55,537 bases of DNA from Aeropyrum sp. (GCA_015523465.1 WAKF01000086.1:1-55537); one strand, 5' to 3'. Positions 24,622 through 33,838 are shown, numbered from the stretch's first letter. Notes: generated from the letters alone by a model not told the origin. Numbers and translations: made by a program.

Positions 24622-26042
24622 GGGTAGTTTGACCTAAGCATCCCTACAGCTCTTTCAGCCTCTTCCCTAGCCCTCCTATACAGAGCCTCGGTAATTAAGC
24701 CCTCTACATAAGCTTTTTCAAGCTCATCCATATCAATTACTTCCGGCTCTTCGCCGGGCTTCTTTACTACGTCCACGTACAAGTCGAGATACTTTATGTC
24801 TGTAGAGCCCACCTCTGGAGGCGTGTTTATGTTCACATAGACCCCTATAAGCTCCCCGCTATAGGAGTAGTACTCGTGCACCACATGCCACCTAGAGGAG
24901 TTAACCCTTGTAACCCCCTTGTCTCCAGGTCTTCTCTCGACGCCAAGCCCATCGTAGGTGCCATAGGACCTAAACACCCTCTCAAGAAGGACTTGAACTT
25001 CTCCGACCCCTCGGCCCCTAGAGACCCCCGAAACCGTGAAGGGACCTATAGAGATCCTCCTTCTATCAGGTGTCACATGCCTCAGGTATACCCTCCGTGA
25101 CTCCGATAGCTTCGAAGCTATGAACTCTGCCGCTAGGTCTCCAGCTTCAGGCCCCCACAAACCTCTCTTAACTCCCTCTTCAGCAAAGTCTACTATAGCT
25201 GATTCCACCTCACCGCCCCAAGACTTTATCTCATGGTGCCTGTTAACTGTAGGGTAGAGGCTACGCCTTAGCGAGTCCATAACAGCCTTAGCGGTCTTCG
25301 GGAGTGTGATTAGCGAAATGTACTCTCCCCTAGAGACTATTCTAGGCTCTTCAGAGGGCTCCTCTGCAACTAGCCTAGAAGCCTCATTGAATAGCTTCTC
25401 CGCCTCTTCACTAACCTCTGAAGGAGATGCAAGGTTAGCCCCACTCCTAAACCTAACATGAGCCTTAGAAAGGTCTACTCTACCCTCTATAGCCTTGAGT
25501 AGCTCAGGCCTCAATTCATCCCTTATGAACTTACTAAAACTCACTCCACTTCCTGGCATAGAAACTCTCACAGTTAACCCTACAAGCTCTACCCCATACC
25601 TCACAACTGGAATCTCATCTACCTTAAGTGCCTCCTTCACAACAGTACCCCTAACTCTCTCCCCCTCCCCAGGGCACTCAGTTAAACCCTCCAACGACAC
25701 ATTAACTCCCCCAGGACCTCTAGCTTTGCAGCCACCGATGCTTACCACATCAACTACGCTATGGAGTCCCAGCTTCGCCCTAACTACAGAAGCCTCTCTA
25801 ACCTCTTCCAAGATAGCCCTCTCAACCTCGACTCCCGCCTCCCAGGGAAACCCCACGATTAGAATCTCGTCTAGACTCTCATCCGAAGTTTTCAATGTGA
25901 CGTGAGGAGGCCTATCAGTTACGGGCACATCTATCCTACTTCTAAGCACCCTACTTAAGTCGGTTAAAAGAAAGCCGTGCTTCAAAGCTAGAGCTGCAAG
26001 GGCCGTAGCATATATCCCCCTTACCCTTACAAGCCTAACCAA
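24618..26042 (-). CDS. RNase E/G-like protein FAU-1
   Basis: 474 residues. The pattern is that of archaeal FAU-1: N-terminal S1-like/RNA-binding region, a central RNase E/G-like segment, and a C-terminal DUF402 domain (SSRWHVVHEYYSYSGELIGVYVNINTPPEV, IKYLDLYVDVV, IDMDELEKAYVEGLI). FAU-1 binds AU-rich RNA and has been linked to RNA processing. The ATG starts 20 bases from UPF0147, placing the two in one transcript. Confidence 0.88.
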   Translation of the reverse strand: MVRLVRVRGIYATALAALALKHGFLLTDLSRVLRSRIDVPVTDRPPHVTLKTSDESLDEILIVGFPWEAGVEVERAILEEVREASVVRAKLGLHSVVDVVSIGGCKARGPGGVNVSLEGLTECPGEGERVRGTVVKEALKVDEIPVVRYGVELVGLTVRVSMPGSGVSFSKFIRDELRPELLKAIEGRVDLSKAHVRFRSGANLASPSEVSEEAEKLFNEASRLVAEEPSEEPRIVSRGEYISLITLPKTAKAVMDSLRRSLYPTVNRHHEIKSWGGEVESAIVDFAEEGVKRGLWGPEAGDLAAEFIASKLSESRRVYLRHVTPDRRRISIGPFTVSGVSRGRGVGEVQVLLERVFRSYGTYDGLGVERRPGDKGVTRVNSSRWHVVHEYYSYSGELIGVYVNINTPPEVGSTDIKYLDLYVDVVKKPGEEPEVIDMDELEKAYVEGLITEALYRRAREEAERAVGMLRSNYP

Positions 26043-26063
26043 GACCCTCTACACCGCCCAGCA

Positions 26064-26348
26064 TCAATCCCTAACTGTTTCAAGTATAGTGATCACTTGC
26101 CATATCCTAGTCCTAGCGTAAAAGGGCATGTTAGGGTCCTGGCTAACCTCGTCTAACACGCTTATAGCATTAGCCGCTCTTACGGCTGGGCTAAGCCTTG
26201 GATCTCTAAGATGCGTGAGAGCACTAGCAGCAGCCCTCCTAATATTACGCGGAACACCAGTATCGTTTATGATCGTTATAAGTATACTCATAGCAAGCTT
26301 AATCTTACCTTCGTTATCCGCAGGTATATTCATAGCCATTACTACCAC
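26064..26348 (-). CDS. UPF0147 family protein
   Basis: A 94-residue helical protein with [21 protein letters not shown] and [34 protein letters not shown], diagnostic of UPF0147. Function unknown; conserved through archaea. The first Met (26348) is one of three close Met codons, and the third (26333) may be the real start. It precedes the FAU-1 gene. Confidence 0.9.
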   Translation of the reverse strand: MVVMAMNIPADNEGKIKLAMSILITIINDTGVPRNIRRAAASALTHLRDPRLSPAVRAANAISVLDEVSQDPNMPFYARTRIWQVITILETVRD

Positions 26349-26396
26349 CCCCGGACCTTCGCGTTATCTAAACGTAGGCTTGCAAGCCGAATTAGA

Positions 26397-26443
26397 GTTT
26401 CAGCCTAAATACTGCAGAGAAGCCGGAAGCCTACTCTGAAACG
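26397..26443. repeat. Inverted repeat upstream of UPF0147
   Basis: GTTTCAG (26397-26403) and CTGAAAC (26437-26443), or bases within one position of these, flank a 33-base spacer between the divergent UPF0147 and SAM-hydrolase-like genes. It may be an operator pair or form an RNA hairpin on either strand. No other support. Confidence 0.3.
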
Positions 26444-26557
26444 TTAACGCTTGTTAAACCCTTCTTTTACATGTAAAGAATCTCTACATATAAATTGATA
26501 AGCCTTAAATACCCCTCGACTAATCTAGGCTGGAGGCTCAGGGGTTGGGGAGAATCT

Positions 26558-27550
26558 ATGAGTAAACGTGTGGTAGGCCTTCTCTCAGACTTCGGGGAAG
26601 GACCCTACGCAGGCATAATGAGGGCCGTAATAAGGAGTGTAGGCGGAGACGATATAGACGTTATAGATATAGACCACTCGATACCCAGCTTCAACGTGAT
26701 CTCAGGGGCTTACGTACTAGCCCATAGCTATTATTGGCTTCCTAAGGGTAGCGTTATAGTGGCTGTCGTAGACCCAGGCGTAGGGTCTTCAAGACCCGCT
26801 CTAGCAGTCAAGACTAAAAACTACGTTTTCATAGGACCCGACAATGGCCTCCTATTTCCTGCAGCCCAAAGGGATGGTATTGTCAAAGTGTATAAGCTCG
26901 ACGAGAAAAAGGTAGTGCAAAGAGCTAAACTCAGGTTTAGAGGCTCTCTACCCAACGGTAAGTGGGTTATAAGTAAGACCTTCCATGGAAGAGATGTCTT
27001 CGCCCCCGCAGCCGCACTAATAGCCTCGGGCTCCGCAGACCTCGAAGAGCTTGGAGACGAAATAGGGGTTGACAGGATTAGAAAGGCTAGCATTGACTAC
27101 GTTGAAAGAGTTAATGGGGGCAATGACACACTTAGGGTCCAAGTAGTTTACGTTGACAAGTTCGGCAACGTTGCACTTAGTGCTAGAGTCGATAGGCTAC
27201 CTTGGAGCCCCAAGCTCATGGGAGAGAAGAATGCATTTATCATCGTAGACGTTAGCGGTCAAGCTTCTATGACGAAAGAGTCGGAGCCCCCCACAGGCAT
27301 GGTTCAAGTGGCTAGGTTTGTGTCAACCTTCTCAGAAGGAAGGCCTAACGAGCTGATAGCATACTTCAACAGCTTCGGCCACCTAGAGCTTGCTGTTAAC
27401 AGGGGTAACGCCGCTAAGAGGCTAGGAGTGCATCCCGAGATGAAGGTCACCATAACCCTGGAACTACTACCTCATGGAGGTCATGGAGGGGAGAGAAGGG
27501 GGGCTAGGAGAAGACATAGCGATGACCTAGCTTATACAGCAATGCCCTAG
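26558..27550 (+). CDS. SAM hydroxide adenosyltransferase (DUF62/fluorinase family)
   Basis: About 330 residues from ATG 26558. VGLLSDFGEGPYAGIMRAVI, IDHSIPSFNVISGAYVLAH, VVDPGVGSSRPALAV and FIGPDNGLLFPAA are the family blocks, and HGRDVFAPAAALIASG and YVDKFGNVALS complete the two-domain architecture. Members hydrolyse S-adenosylmethionine to adenosine and methionine, or are chlorinase/fluorinase relatives; archaeal members are the hydrolase type. An ORF extension to 26495 lies over the AT-rich promoter and is not used. The C terminus is a Gly/Arg-rich tail. Confidence 0.88.
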   Translation: MSKRVVGLLSDFGEGPYAGIMRAVIRSVGGDDIDVIDIDHSIPSFNVISGAYVLAHSYYWLPKGSVIVAVVDPGVGSSRPALAVKTKNYVFIGPDNGLLFPAAQRDGIVKVYKLDEKKVVQRAKLRFRGSLPNGKWVISKTFHGRDVFAPAAALIASGSADLEELGDEIGVDRIRKASIDYVERVNGGNDTLRVQVVYVDKFGNVALSARVDRLPWSPKLMGEKNAFIIVDVSGQASMTKESEPPTGMVQVARFVSTFSEGRPNELIAYFNSFGHLELAVNRGNAAKRLGVHPEMKVTITLELLPHGGHGGERRGARRRHSDDLAYTAMP

Positions 27551-28026
27551 ACCTCCCAGAGCCTCTCAACCCTTAAACCCTCGAAAATCCTTTTAACTCT
27601 CTCGAATAGGCTACACTCTATCACAACGTCTTCCCCCTCTTCAACTATCACCCTCACCCCTTCAAGCTCAAGGGGAGGGGGTTCTGGGAGCCCCCGAGGC
27701 TTAACTCTGCCGGCATAGATTAGCCTTCTCCTCTTACCGTCTTTTGCAATCTTCCACCAATATCTCCCATAGTACTCGTAAACCCTCAACCTACCGCTAC
27801 CATCTCGATAGTAAACCTTGTGAACAGGTTTCAAATAGTAGCCTAGAGACTTTATAGCCTCGTTATATTCGTATAATGTGGGTTTTAAAGAGTCAAGCCA
27901 CTCCCTAAGCCTTCTATACCCCCCATACACCCTTACGAAACAACTACTAGGGGCCGAGGGCTCATTCGGCTCTTCCTTCTCACAGCCCCCTTCACGGGAG
28001 CTCCTCTCGTCGCAGGCTTTAGTCAC
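27547..28026 (-). CDS. Hypothetical crenarchaeal protein
   Basis: 159 residues with a poorly conserved, charged N terminus (about 30 residues) then a compact, Tyr- and Arg-rich region (SLKPTLYEYNEAIKSLGYYLKPVHKVYYRD, YYGRYWWKIAKDGKRRRLIYAGRVKP), and an acidic C terminus. No recognised motif; the basic, aromatic part could contact nucleic acid. Convergent with the SAM-hydrolase gene and overlapping its stop. Confidence 0.6.
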   Translation of the reverse strand: MTKACDERSSREGGCEKEEPNEPSAPSSCFVRVYGGYRRLREWLDSLKPTLYEYNEAIKSLGYYLKPVHKVYYRDGSGRLRVYEYYGRYWWKIAKDGKRRRLIYAGRVKPRGLPEPPPLELEGVRVIVEEGEDVVIECSLFERVKRIFEGLRVERLWEV

Positions 28027-28156
28027 GGCCCCCGGCCCCCAAGTTTCCCCTATGCTCCGTGAAGATTTTAAGGTGGCTCGGCGACCCTAAAGCTTCTGGA
28101 TGCCCCGGATGAAGAGTATGGCGGAGTAATGAGCCCTTAGCGGGGGGCTTTGATTG

Positions 28157-28999
28157 TCAGGCCGGCTCCCCTAGCTGACGGGGAGCTGGAAGCTCAGTAT
28201 AAGTTCCCCTGTGCAACCTTGAAGGCCTCATGCATCTATAATATGATGTCATTAGGCTCGAGGGGCTCCACTTAGCTCGAGTATATTTTTCTAGGCAGAG
28301 AGAAAGAGCCTGACGGTGCAATCTTTCGGGGGAGTCCATCCAGGGCGACCCTAATATCCTACGTAAAATACTCAACACTACCTGCATAGCGTTTTGAGGG
28401 TTTAATGCCAGAAACCTCGACACATTTGCCGGGTTATACTTAGCTGGAGTTACCTCCCCCTTCTCAACCCTATCCCATCTAGGCTTGATTACAGCCTTGA
28501 GCAGCTCAGTGTTAGATGCTACCAGTAATGTTGCATGGGCTAGAGTAGCTTTTGACCGTATTGCTAAGCTAGAGCCAGACACCTTCCACTTATCTACAAC
28601 CACGTCGTTATAATTCTCTACATGACCTTTAAGTCCGGCCTCGGCTAGGACCTTTAATATAAAGCCCGTTATCAACTTATACCCATCTGAAACACTCAGC
28701 CTCTCCGGGATCACAAGACTAATATTAACATTACCCATGTCATGGAACACAGCACCACCCCCGCTCACACGCCTAACAATAGGTATGCCGAGAGCCTCCG
28801 CCAGTTTACACTTAACCTCGATGCAAGGGTCGAGAGTATATCCTATTACAATGCTATCTGGATTAATCCACACTCTAGCAATATTACCTAGCTCATCGGA
28901 GAGATCTAGCATGGCTTCCTCAAAGGCTACATTATACCATGGAGAGCCTCCAATATGAGCTATCACCAGGTTAATATTATCGAGAATCCTGTCTAGCAT
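28157..28999 (-). CDS. Lipoate--protein ligase A family protein
   Basis: 280 residues. SPWYNVAFEEAMLD, IGYTLDPCIEVK, the Gly-rich RRVSGGGAVFHDMGNVNIS, and KVSGSSLAIRSKATLAHATLLV (with the catalytic Lys) are the BPL/LplA signature. It attaches lipoate (or octanoate) to carrier domains such as GcvH or dehydrogenase E2. Divergent from the YeeE-TusA-SelD-TusA operon, so lipoylation may be linked to the same sulfur metabolism, as in lipoate-dependent sulfur oxidation loci; here the sHdr genes are absent. Confidence 0.85.
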   Translation of the reverse strand: MLDRILDNINLVIAHIGGSPWYNVAFEEAMLDLSDELGNIARVWINPDSIVIGYTLDPCIEVKCKLAEALGIPIVRRVSGGGAVFHDMGNVNISLVIPERLSVSDGYKLITGFILKVLAEAGLKGHVENYNDVVVDKWKVSGSSLAIRSKATLAHATLLVASNTELLKAVIKPRWDRVEKGEVTPAKYNPANVSRFLALNPQNAMQVVLSILRRILGSPWMDSPERLHRQALSLCLEKYTRAKWSPSSLMTSYYRCMRPSRLHRGTYTELPAPRQLGEPA

Positions 29000-29234
29000 C
29001 GCCTCTTTAACCCCCTCACAACTAGGCTGTAACCTCCTATAATATAAAGCTGTGAATGTTTCAAAGGGTGAGACTGTTCAAACCTAAATGTTAATTTTAA
29101 ATAAATTTTTACTTGTAGTTTGAAGGTTCTAAGAGGTTTTAATATTATAGATTAACTTTTAATAAGATGTGTTCAAAGCTATGCTAACGGTGAATAACCT
29201 GTAAAAACTTCATGGCTTGTGGGGTAGATTATAG
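29000..29234. promoter_or_regulatory. Divergent promoter region of lipoate ligase and YeeE operon
   Basis: AT-rich. A minus-strand TATA-like element (TTTATATT, about 29042-29049) suits the lipoate ligase, and TTTTAATAAG around 29157-29166 suits the YeeE gene. TTCAAA occurs four times, as TTCAAAG near 29060 and 29172, TTCAAAC near 29077, and in reverse near 29118, which may be binding sites of one regulator. Confidence 0.35.
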
Positions 29235-30440
29235 ATGAACTGGAGCTACATACAGTACCTTTTGGACACTCTTAGAAAAGTAGTTACTAGACCTTGGCCT
29301 GAATGGCTGGCGGGCTTGGCCTTCGGCCTAGTGAACATACTATTCTTTGTAGTAGCCTTCAAACCATTTACAATCTACACGGGAATCTACGTTTGGGGTT
29401 CCACGCTTAAAGACCTCATCGCGGGCTCGGGGCTTGACAACGCGTACAATGTATTCACTAATTTTACAAGCGTTAGCGACCTAGGGCTGGTGGCAGGGGC
29501 CTTCATAGCCGCTCTTCTAGCCGGAGAGTATAGGATTAGGAGTGCCTCTACGGGCGACTATCTTCACGCGCTCACTGGAGGATTCATAATGGCTCTGGGA
29601 GTAGCTTTAGCGTGGGGATGCAACTGGGGCGGGTTCCTCTCAGCTATAACAGCGCTCAGCCTTCACGGGTATGCAATGCTTCCTGGGCTAATAGTAGGCG
29701 GCTTCCTAGGTTCGCGTTATCTAGAGTGGAGAGCAGAGAGGATGCTTAGAGCTATAGAGTTGCCGCCTTTAGAAGAGGCAGTAGCTCCAAGGCCCCCGAG
29801 AAAAGGTATTGTTAGTGTAGGAGGCGTTATTTCCAGCCTTATAATAACGTTAGCATTCACTGGTGGCATAGCAGCTTACGCCCTTGGGGGAGGCAGGCTC
29901 TTAGCAGTATATGCTCTAGGCTTGACAGTCGGATTCATAATACAGAGGTCTAGGTTCTGCTTCGCCACAGCGTTTAGAGACTTGCTTGGAGGTCCTGAAA
30001 TGGCTAGGTCCATAAGGCTTCAGGTCGGTATAGCGATAGCTATGGCTGTGGGCGCTACTGGAGTAGCCCTCCTCAAGTATATGGGATTCGTTGACCCAGA
30101 AGCCTACGTTAAGTACGTTGGCATATCAAACTTCCTCGGTGGCATCCTCTTCGGCTTCGGCATGGTAATAGCTGGTAGCTGCGCATCCGGCATGCTATGG
30201 AGGATTGGAGAGGGCCACTTAAAGGCCTTGGCAGCCCTACTGGGAGCCGTGCTAACTTACCCCTTCGCTAAGGATTACTTAAGGCCTGTAGTGCTGGAGT
30301 TCCTGGGAGGCTACAAGGTGCCATTGACGGTTTTAGGAGGCTATGGTGGCGCTCTAGCACTAGTATACCTCACAGCCATAGCATGGGCTACCTTCGTACT
30401 TTACCTAGCCTATAGGAGGGGGGTGAAAATCTATGGTTAA
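29235..30440 (+). CDS. YeeE/YedE-family sulfur (thiosulfate/selenium-type) transporter
   Basis: 401 residues, about nine or ten membrane helices in two homologous halves. Three cysteines lie in conserved motifs: AWGCNWGG (C129), RSRFCFATAFRD (C242) and AGSCASGM (C316). In bacterial YeeE, buried Cys residues relay thiosulfate, and YedE relatives are linked to selenium use. Its stop overlaps the TusA start by eight bases, as commonly seen for this transporter family. ATG start. Confidence 0.87.
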   Translation: MNWSYIQYLLDTLRKVVTRPWPEWLAGLAFGLVNILFFVVAFKPFTIYTGIYVWGSTLKDLIAGSGLDNAYNVFTNFTSVSDLGLVAGAFIAALLAGEYRIRSASTGDYLHALTGGFIMALGVALAWGCNWGGFLSAITALSLHGYAMLPGLIVGGFLGSRYLEWRAERMLRAIELPPLEEAVAPRPPRKGIVSVGGVISSLIITLAFTGGIAAYALGGGRLLAVYALGLTVGFIIQRSRFCFATAFRDLLGGPEMARSIRLQVGIAIAMAVGATGVALLKYMGFVDPEAYVKYVGISNFLGGILFGFGMVIAGSCASGMLWRIGEGHLKALAALLGAVLTYPFAKDYLRPVVLEFLGGYKVPLTVLGGYGGALALVYLTAIAWATFVLYLAYRRGVKIYG

Positions 30441-30690
30441 ATTCTATAGGCGCGACGACGGGACATACGTTCTAGACGTTAGAGGCTACACTTGCCCTTA
30501 CCCTGTAATATTCACAAGGAAAGCTCTCTCCAGGATAGAGCCTGGAGGGCTACTAGAAGTTGTCATAGACAACCCGCCTTCCTGCGAGACCGTGCCAGAC
30601 GCGGCGAAGAGCGAGGGTCATGATGTGCTGGGAGTTGAACAGAGGGGGCAGGGCGTGTGGATTATTAGAGTTAGGAAGAGAGGAGGGTGA
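30433..30690 (+). CDS. tusA: TusA/SirA-family sulfur carrier protein (1)
   Basis: 85 residues. The CPYP motif (C21-P24) after LDVRGYTCP and the KALSRIEPGGLLEVVIDNPPSCETVPDAAKSEGHDV region match TusA/YedF. The Cys carries persulfide sulfur to acceptors. Likely receives sulfur after uptake by YeeE, with which it overlaps. Confidence 0.9.
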   Translation: MVKFYRRDDGTYVLDVRGYTCPYPVIFTRKALSRIEPGGLLEVVIDNPPSCETVPDAAKSEGHDVLGVEQRGQGVWIIRVRKRGG

Positions 30691-30692
30691 TC

Positions 30693-32141
30693 ATGATGGA
30701 CCCCAGATTCAAAGAGGTCTTAGAGGAGGCTAGGAGGAGAGTTGATGATTATAAGAAGCTAGGAGTTAATCCCTTAGCCTTAGCTACCGGATGCGCCGTC
30801 AAAGTAGACCTCGAGCGCGTGGTCTATCCAGCTCTTTCGAGGCTTAAGAGAACTCTTAGAGGCAACGTTGAGATAGCGCCTAGAGAGGATGCAGACCTTA
30901 TAGAGGCTCCTAAGGGTGGGGTCGAGGTCGTCAGGAAAATCTATCCTCTAGAGAACCCTGAGTCTATGAATGAAAGTGAAGTTAGAGAACTATCAGGCTC
31001 ACACGTGATAGTTCTCATACAAGTTCACCAGAGGCATGCATTCGACGAAGAGAGTTTCTACGCAAGGATAGCCCCCTTCTATAAGAGACTTGAACGCTCC
31101 GGAGGAAAGTTCTACATAGGTAAGGGCCACTCCATAGTGACCCCCTTCGAGGGAGACGAGTTTATATTGATGGATTTCGTTAGAGTTTCGGGAGAGGAGC
31201 CTGACGGGTTTACCGCAGTCAACAACGATACTATACACATTATAGACCCTACAGCCGATCCCACAGATTATAGGCAGGTTGCAGGGGCTCTAAATAACTC
31301 TCTCAACGACGTCTACGTAATGGGTGCTACCGAGGACGTTACTATAGCGCCTGTCGTCAACGCCCCCACAGAAGAGGTTAGGGAGATGCTAGAGGCTAAC
31401 GTTGAGAGATACTCTAGAGAGTTTGGAGCTAAGGTCCTACCTCTAGCTAGGCCTAAGAGGGGAAGGTTGCTGCTAGGTGCTACAGTAATGGCTTTTACAG
31501 ACAGGACGCCTCCGATATTCTATGATAGGGTTAAACCTGGGGACAAGGTATTGGTTACTAGGCCCATAGGAGAGCTTGCTCCTATAAACGTGTTCCTGGC
31601 TGCTGTAATGGATGATAGGGTTGTCGATGACCTAGAGGAGTATGGTATAAGTGGCGAGGAGGTCCTAGAGGCTAAGGAAAAGGCTTTCAATACAATAGCA
31701 AAGTCTAATAGGGAGGCCGGGAGAGTCATAGCAAAATATCTGCCTAGGTACGGGGAGGAGTTTAGGGATGGAGAGCACATATATGCCACCATAGACGTGA
31801 CGGGCCCCGGGGTCTATGTAGTCTGGGAGCTAGCTATGAACGCTAAAGCACATATAAAGCTATGGGAGATCCCCCTACTCTACCCTAAGTTCTCTAGGTA
31901 CGCTACTGATAGATATTTAATGCTAAATGCGACTGCCGGGACCAATGGAGCTTTCATAATATTAGCGCCGGATTCTATAGCAGAGAGTATCGTGAAGGAC
32001 TTACGGGCTCTAGGTTACCCTGCCAGTGTCATTGGCGAGGTGGTAGATGTAGGCTCGCCAAGGGTAGAAGCCCCTAAGGAGCTAGCGGAGTACGTAGCCG
32101 ATAAACGTGTCCTAGAGAAGTTCACTCTCATGGGGAGCTAG
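30693..32141 (+). CDS. SelD-like (selenophosphate synthetase homologue) with long insertion
   Basis: About 482 residues. An AIR-synthase/PurM-type ATPase of SelD form: TGCAVKVD retains the C-x-x-K pair (C36 and K39 when numbered from an upstream GTG), GALNNSLNDVYVMGA is the SelD core helix, and VKPGDKVLVTRPIGELA and TGPGVYVVWEL sit in the C-terminal domain. It is about 130 residues longer than bacterial SelD; the extra residues are mostly between the Cys-Lys motif and residue 190. ATG at 30693 has a spaced Shine-Dalgarno AGGAGGG; GTG 30687 overlaps the TusA stop. Selenocysteine machinery is absent from the window, so the phosphorylated product could be selenium or sulfur. Confidence 0.8.
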   Translation: MMDPRFKEVLEEARRRVDDYKKLGVNPLALATGCAVKVDLERVVYPALSRLKRTLRGNVEIAPREDADLIEAPKGGVEVVRKIYPLENPESMNESEVRELSGSHVIVLIQVHQRHAFDEESFYARIAPFYKRLERSGGKFYIGKGHSIVTPFEGDEFILMDFVRVSGEEPDGFTAVNNDTIHIIDPTADPTDYRQVAGALNNSLNDVYVMGATEDVTIAPVVNAPTEEVREMLEANVERYSREFGAKVLPLARPKRGRLLLGATVMAFTDRTPPIFYDRVKPGDKVLVTRPIGELAPINVFLAAVMDDRVVDDLEEYGISGEEVLEAKEKAFNTIAKSNREAGRVIAKYLPRYGEEFRDGEHIYATIDVTGPGVYVVWELAMNAKAHIKLWEIPLLYPKFSRYATDRYLMLNATAGTNGAFIILAPDSIAESIVKDLRALGYPASVIGEVVDVGSPRVEAPKELAEYVADKRVLEKFTLMGS

Positions 32142-32143
32142 GG

Positions 32144-32368
32144 GTGGCCGTGAAGAGGCTCGACCTTAGGGGGGCTGAGTGCCCTAAGCCCCTTTACGAG
32201 GTCGCCAGGACTATAAGAGAGTCTAGGGCCGGAGACTTAATAGAAATCCTAGTTGACTCCAAGGAGTGTGAGGAAATGATAGTTGACATGGTAACCGCAG
32301 TTGATGCTGGCAGAGTGGAAAAGGATGCAAAACCAGAATCTACAGTGATTAAAATATACGTTAAGTAA
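32144..32368 (+). CDS. tusA: TusA/SirA-family sulfur carrier protein (2)
   Basis: 74 residues with CPKP (C13-P16) in RLDLRGAECPKPLYEVARTI and the C-terminal TVIKIYVK strand. Starts GTG, two bases after the SelD-like stop, completing YeeE-TusA-SelD-TusA. Having one carrier on either side of the SelD-like gene suggests distinct steps, for example uptake side and delivery side. Confidence 0.88.
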   Translation: MAVKRLDLRGAECPKPLYEVARTIRESRAGDLIEILVDSKECEEMIVDMVTAVDAGRVEKDAKPESTVIKIYVK

Positions 32369-32376
32369 ACCTAGCC

Positions 32377-33753
32377 TTACTGCTTTTTACACCTCTCTGA
32401 GAGACTCTTAGCAACGCTTTCTGCAAGTTCCCTAGCCCTCTCAGGACTCCTAGCTTCAACCATAATCCTTACTACAGGCTCGGTACCGCTAGGCCTAACA
32501 AGAACCCAATAGTCCTCTCCTACAGCCTTTACTCCATCTATAAGTATCAGCCTTTCCCCGGAGAACATCGACTTAGCTTCCTCAACGAAACATTGTACCT
32601 CGCTTCTCGTAGACACTGGTACTTTAGTCTTTACCGCGTAGTACTTGGGGAGCTTTGAGAAAAGTCTGCTGCTATCTAACCCCTCGGTAACCAACATGTA
32701 AAGCATTAACGCCATCGTCATTCCACCATCTCTCACGTACTGGTGAGCCGGGTGTATGTAGCCACCGTTTTCTTCGAACCCTGCAACTCCAGGCTCGTTC
32801 ATCATCCTTCTACTGATAGTTACTGCTCCTACAGGGGTCCACACCACCTCTATTCCGGCGGGCTTTAGGTATTCTTCCACTAACATACTACTAGAAACTC
32901 CGGTATAGACCCTCCCGGGGGCGTTTACTAGTTTATTCTCGTAGGCGAACCTAGCTAGGAGAGAGCCGCTCCTATCTCCCCAGTGCACTTCTCCTCGAGA
33001 ATCTATGACTATAGCTCTATCCCCGTCGGCGTCGTGTCCCACACCTAAATGAGCTCCTATGGCCCTTACTACGGCTGCAGAGTCTCTTAGGCTCTCTGGC
33101 GTGGGTTCTGGATGTCGTGAGGGGAATTGGGGGTCTGGATTACAGTTGAGAGTTAGAGGCTTAGCGCCCAGCTTCCTAGCTATGTATGGTGATGTAAAGC
33201 TTGTCGCCCCATTACCACAATCTATAACGACGCGGGGCTTCACCTTAGCTATCTTTTCCGAGTCAACCCTCTCAGCAACCTTCTCGACATAGTAGTCATT
33301 AACTCCCTCAACCCTTACAGGCGAGGATAATAGTCCCCTAACTTCGGGCCCTCCGAACTCTCCTTTAAAGTATAACTCCTCTATCCTCTCTTCATCCTCC
33401 CTACTGATCTCGACCCCGTCAGGCCCCACAACCTTAACTCCATTATACTCTGGAGGGTTATGACTAGCCGTTACCATGACACCCCCGTCAAAACCATGAT
33501 CCCTAACATAGAGTTGAAGACTGGGAGTAGGCGTTATCCCTGCATAATACACTTTAACACCCTCATACATTAAACCGGCAGACACCACTCCTACAGCCAA
33601 GTCCCCCCCACGCCTGGTATCTCGACCCACTAAAACCCTAGAGCCAGGGCCAAAGTATGCCCCAATCGCTCTAGAGAGCCTTAAGAGGAGCTCGGGTGTT
33701 AGGCTCTCGCCCCATACACCCCTAACTCCATCGGTTCCAAACAACCTACCCAT
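32377..33753 (-). CDS. Phosphohexomutase (phosphoglucomutase/phosphomannomutase or GlmM)
   Basis: About 458 residues from ATG 33753. GRLFGTDGVRGVWG at the N terminus, catalytic Ser in VMVTASHNPPEYNGVK, metal-binding GVGHDADGDRAIV, sugar-binding GFEENGGYIHP and phosphate-binding RPSGTEPVVRIMVEA are all intact. It interconverts hexose-1-P and -6-P forms. Archaeal members are often bifunctional; glucosamine or mannose specificity cannot be settled. An earlier in-frame start would add 13 residues, but the family start is at 33753. Confidence 0.92.
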   Translation of the reverse strand: MGRLFGTDGVRGVWGESLTPELLLRLSRAIGAYFGPGSRVLVGRDTRRGGDLAVGVVSAGLMYEGVKVYYAGITPTPSLQLYVRDHGFDGGVMVTASHNPPEYNGVKVVGPDGVEISREDEERIEELYFKGEFGGPEVRGLLSSPVRVEGVNDYYVEKVAERVDSEKIAKVKPRVVIDCGNGATSFTSPYIARKLGAKPLTLNCNPDPQFPSRHPEPTPESLRDSAAVVRAIGAHLGVGHDADGDRAIVIDSRGEVHWGDRSGSLLARFAYENKLVNAPGRVYTGVSSSMLVEEYLKPAGIEVVWTPVGAVTISRRMMNEPGVAGFEENGGYIHPAHQYVRDGGMTMALMLYMLVTEGLDSSRLFSKLPKYYAVKTKVPVSTRSEVQCFVEEAKSMFSGERLILIDGVKAVGEDYWVLVRPSGTEPVVRIMVEARSPERARELAESVAKSLSERCKKQ

Positions 33754-33838
33754 AGGGCCCCCAGGCAAACGAGTCTTCGAGAGGGGATACAAGTTTTAAT
33801 GAAGACGTAGGGGGTAGGACCTAGCCCTACCCTGCCGT

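Noticed and set aside
24876-25905. Plus-strand ORFs inside the FAU-1 gene
   Set aside because: They are Ser/Thr/Pro-rich shadow frames opposite a conserved coding gene.
28100-28150. Another C/D sRNA (ATGAAGA near 28109)
   Set aside because: No CTGA or CCGA box at a suitable distance and no terminal stem.
30999-31238. 79-residue antisense ORF inside the SelD-like gene
   Set aside because: Opposite a conserved coding frame; no independent support.
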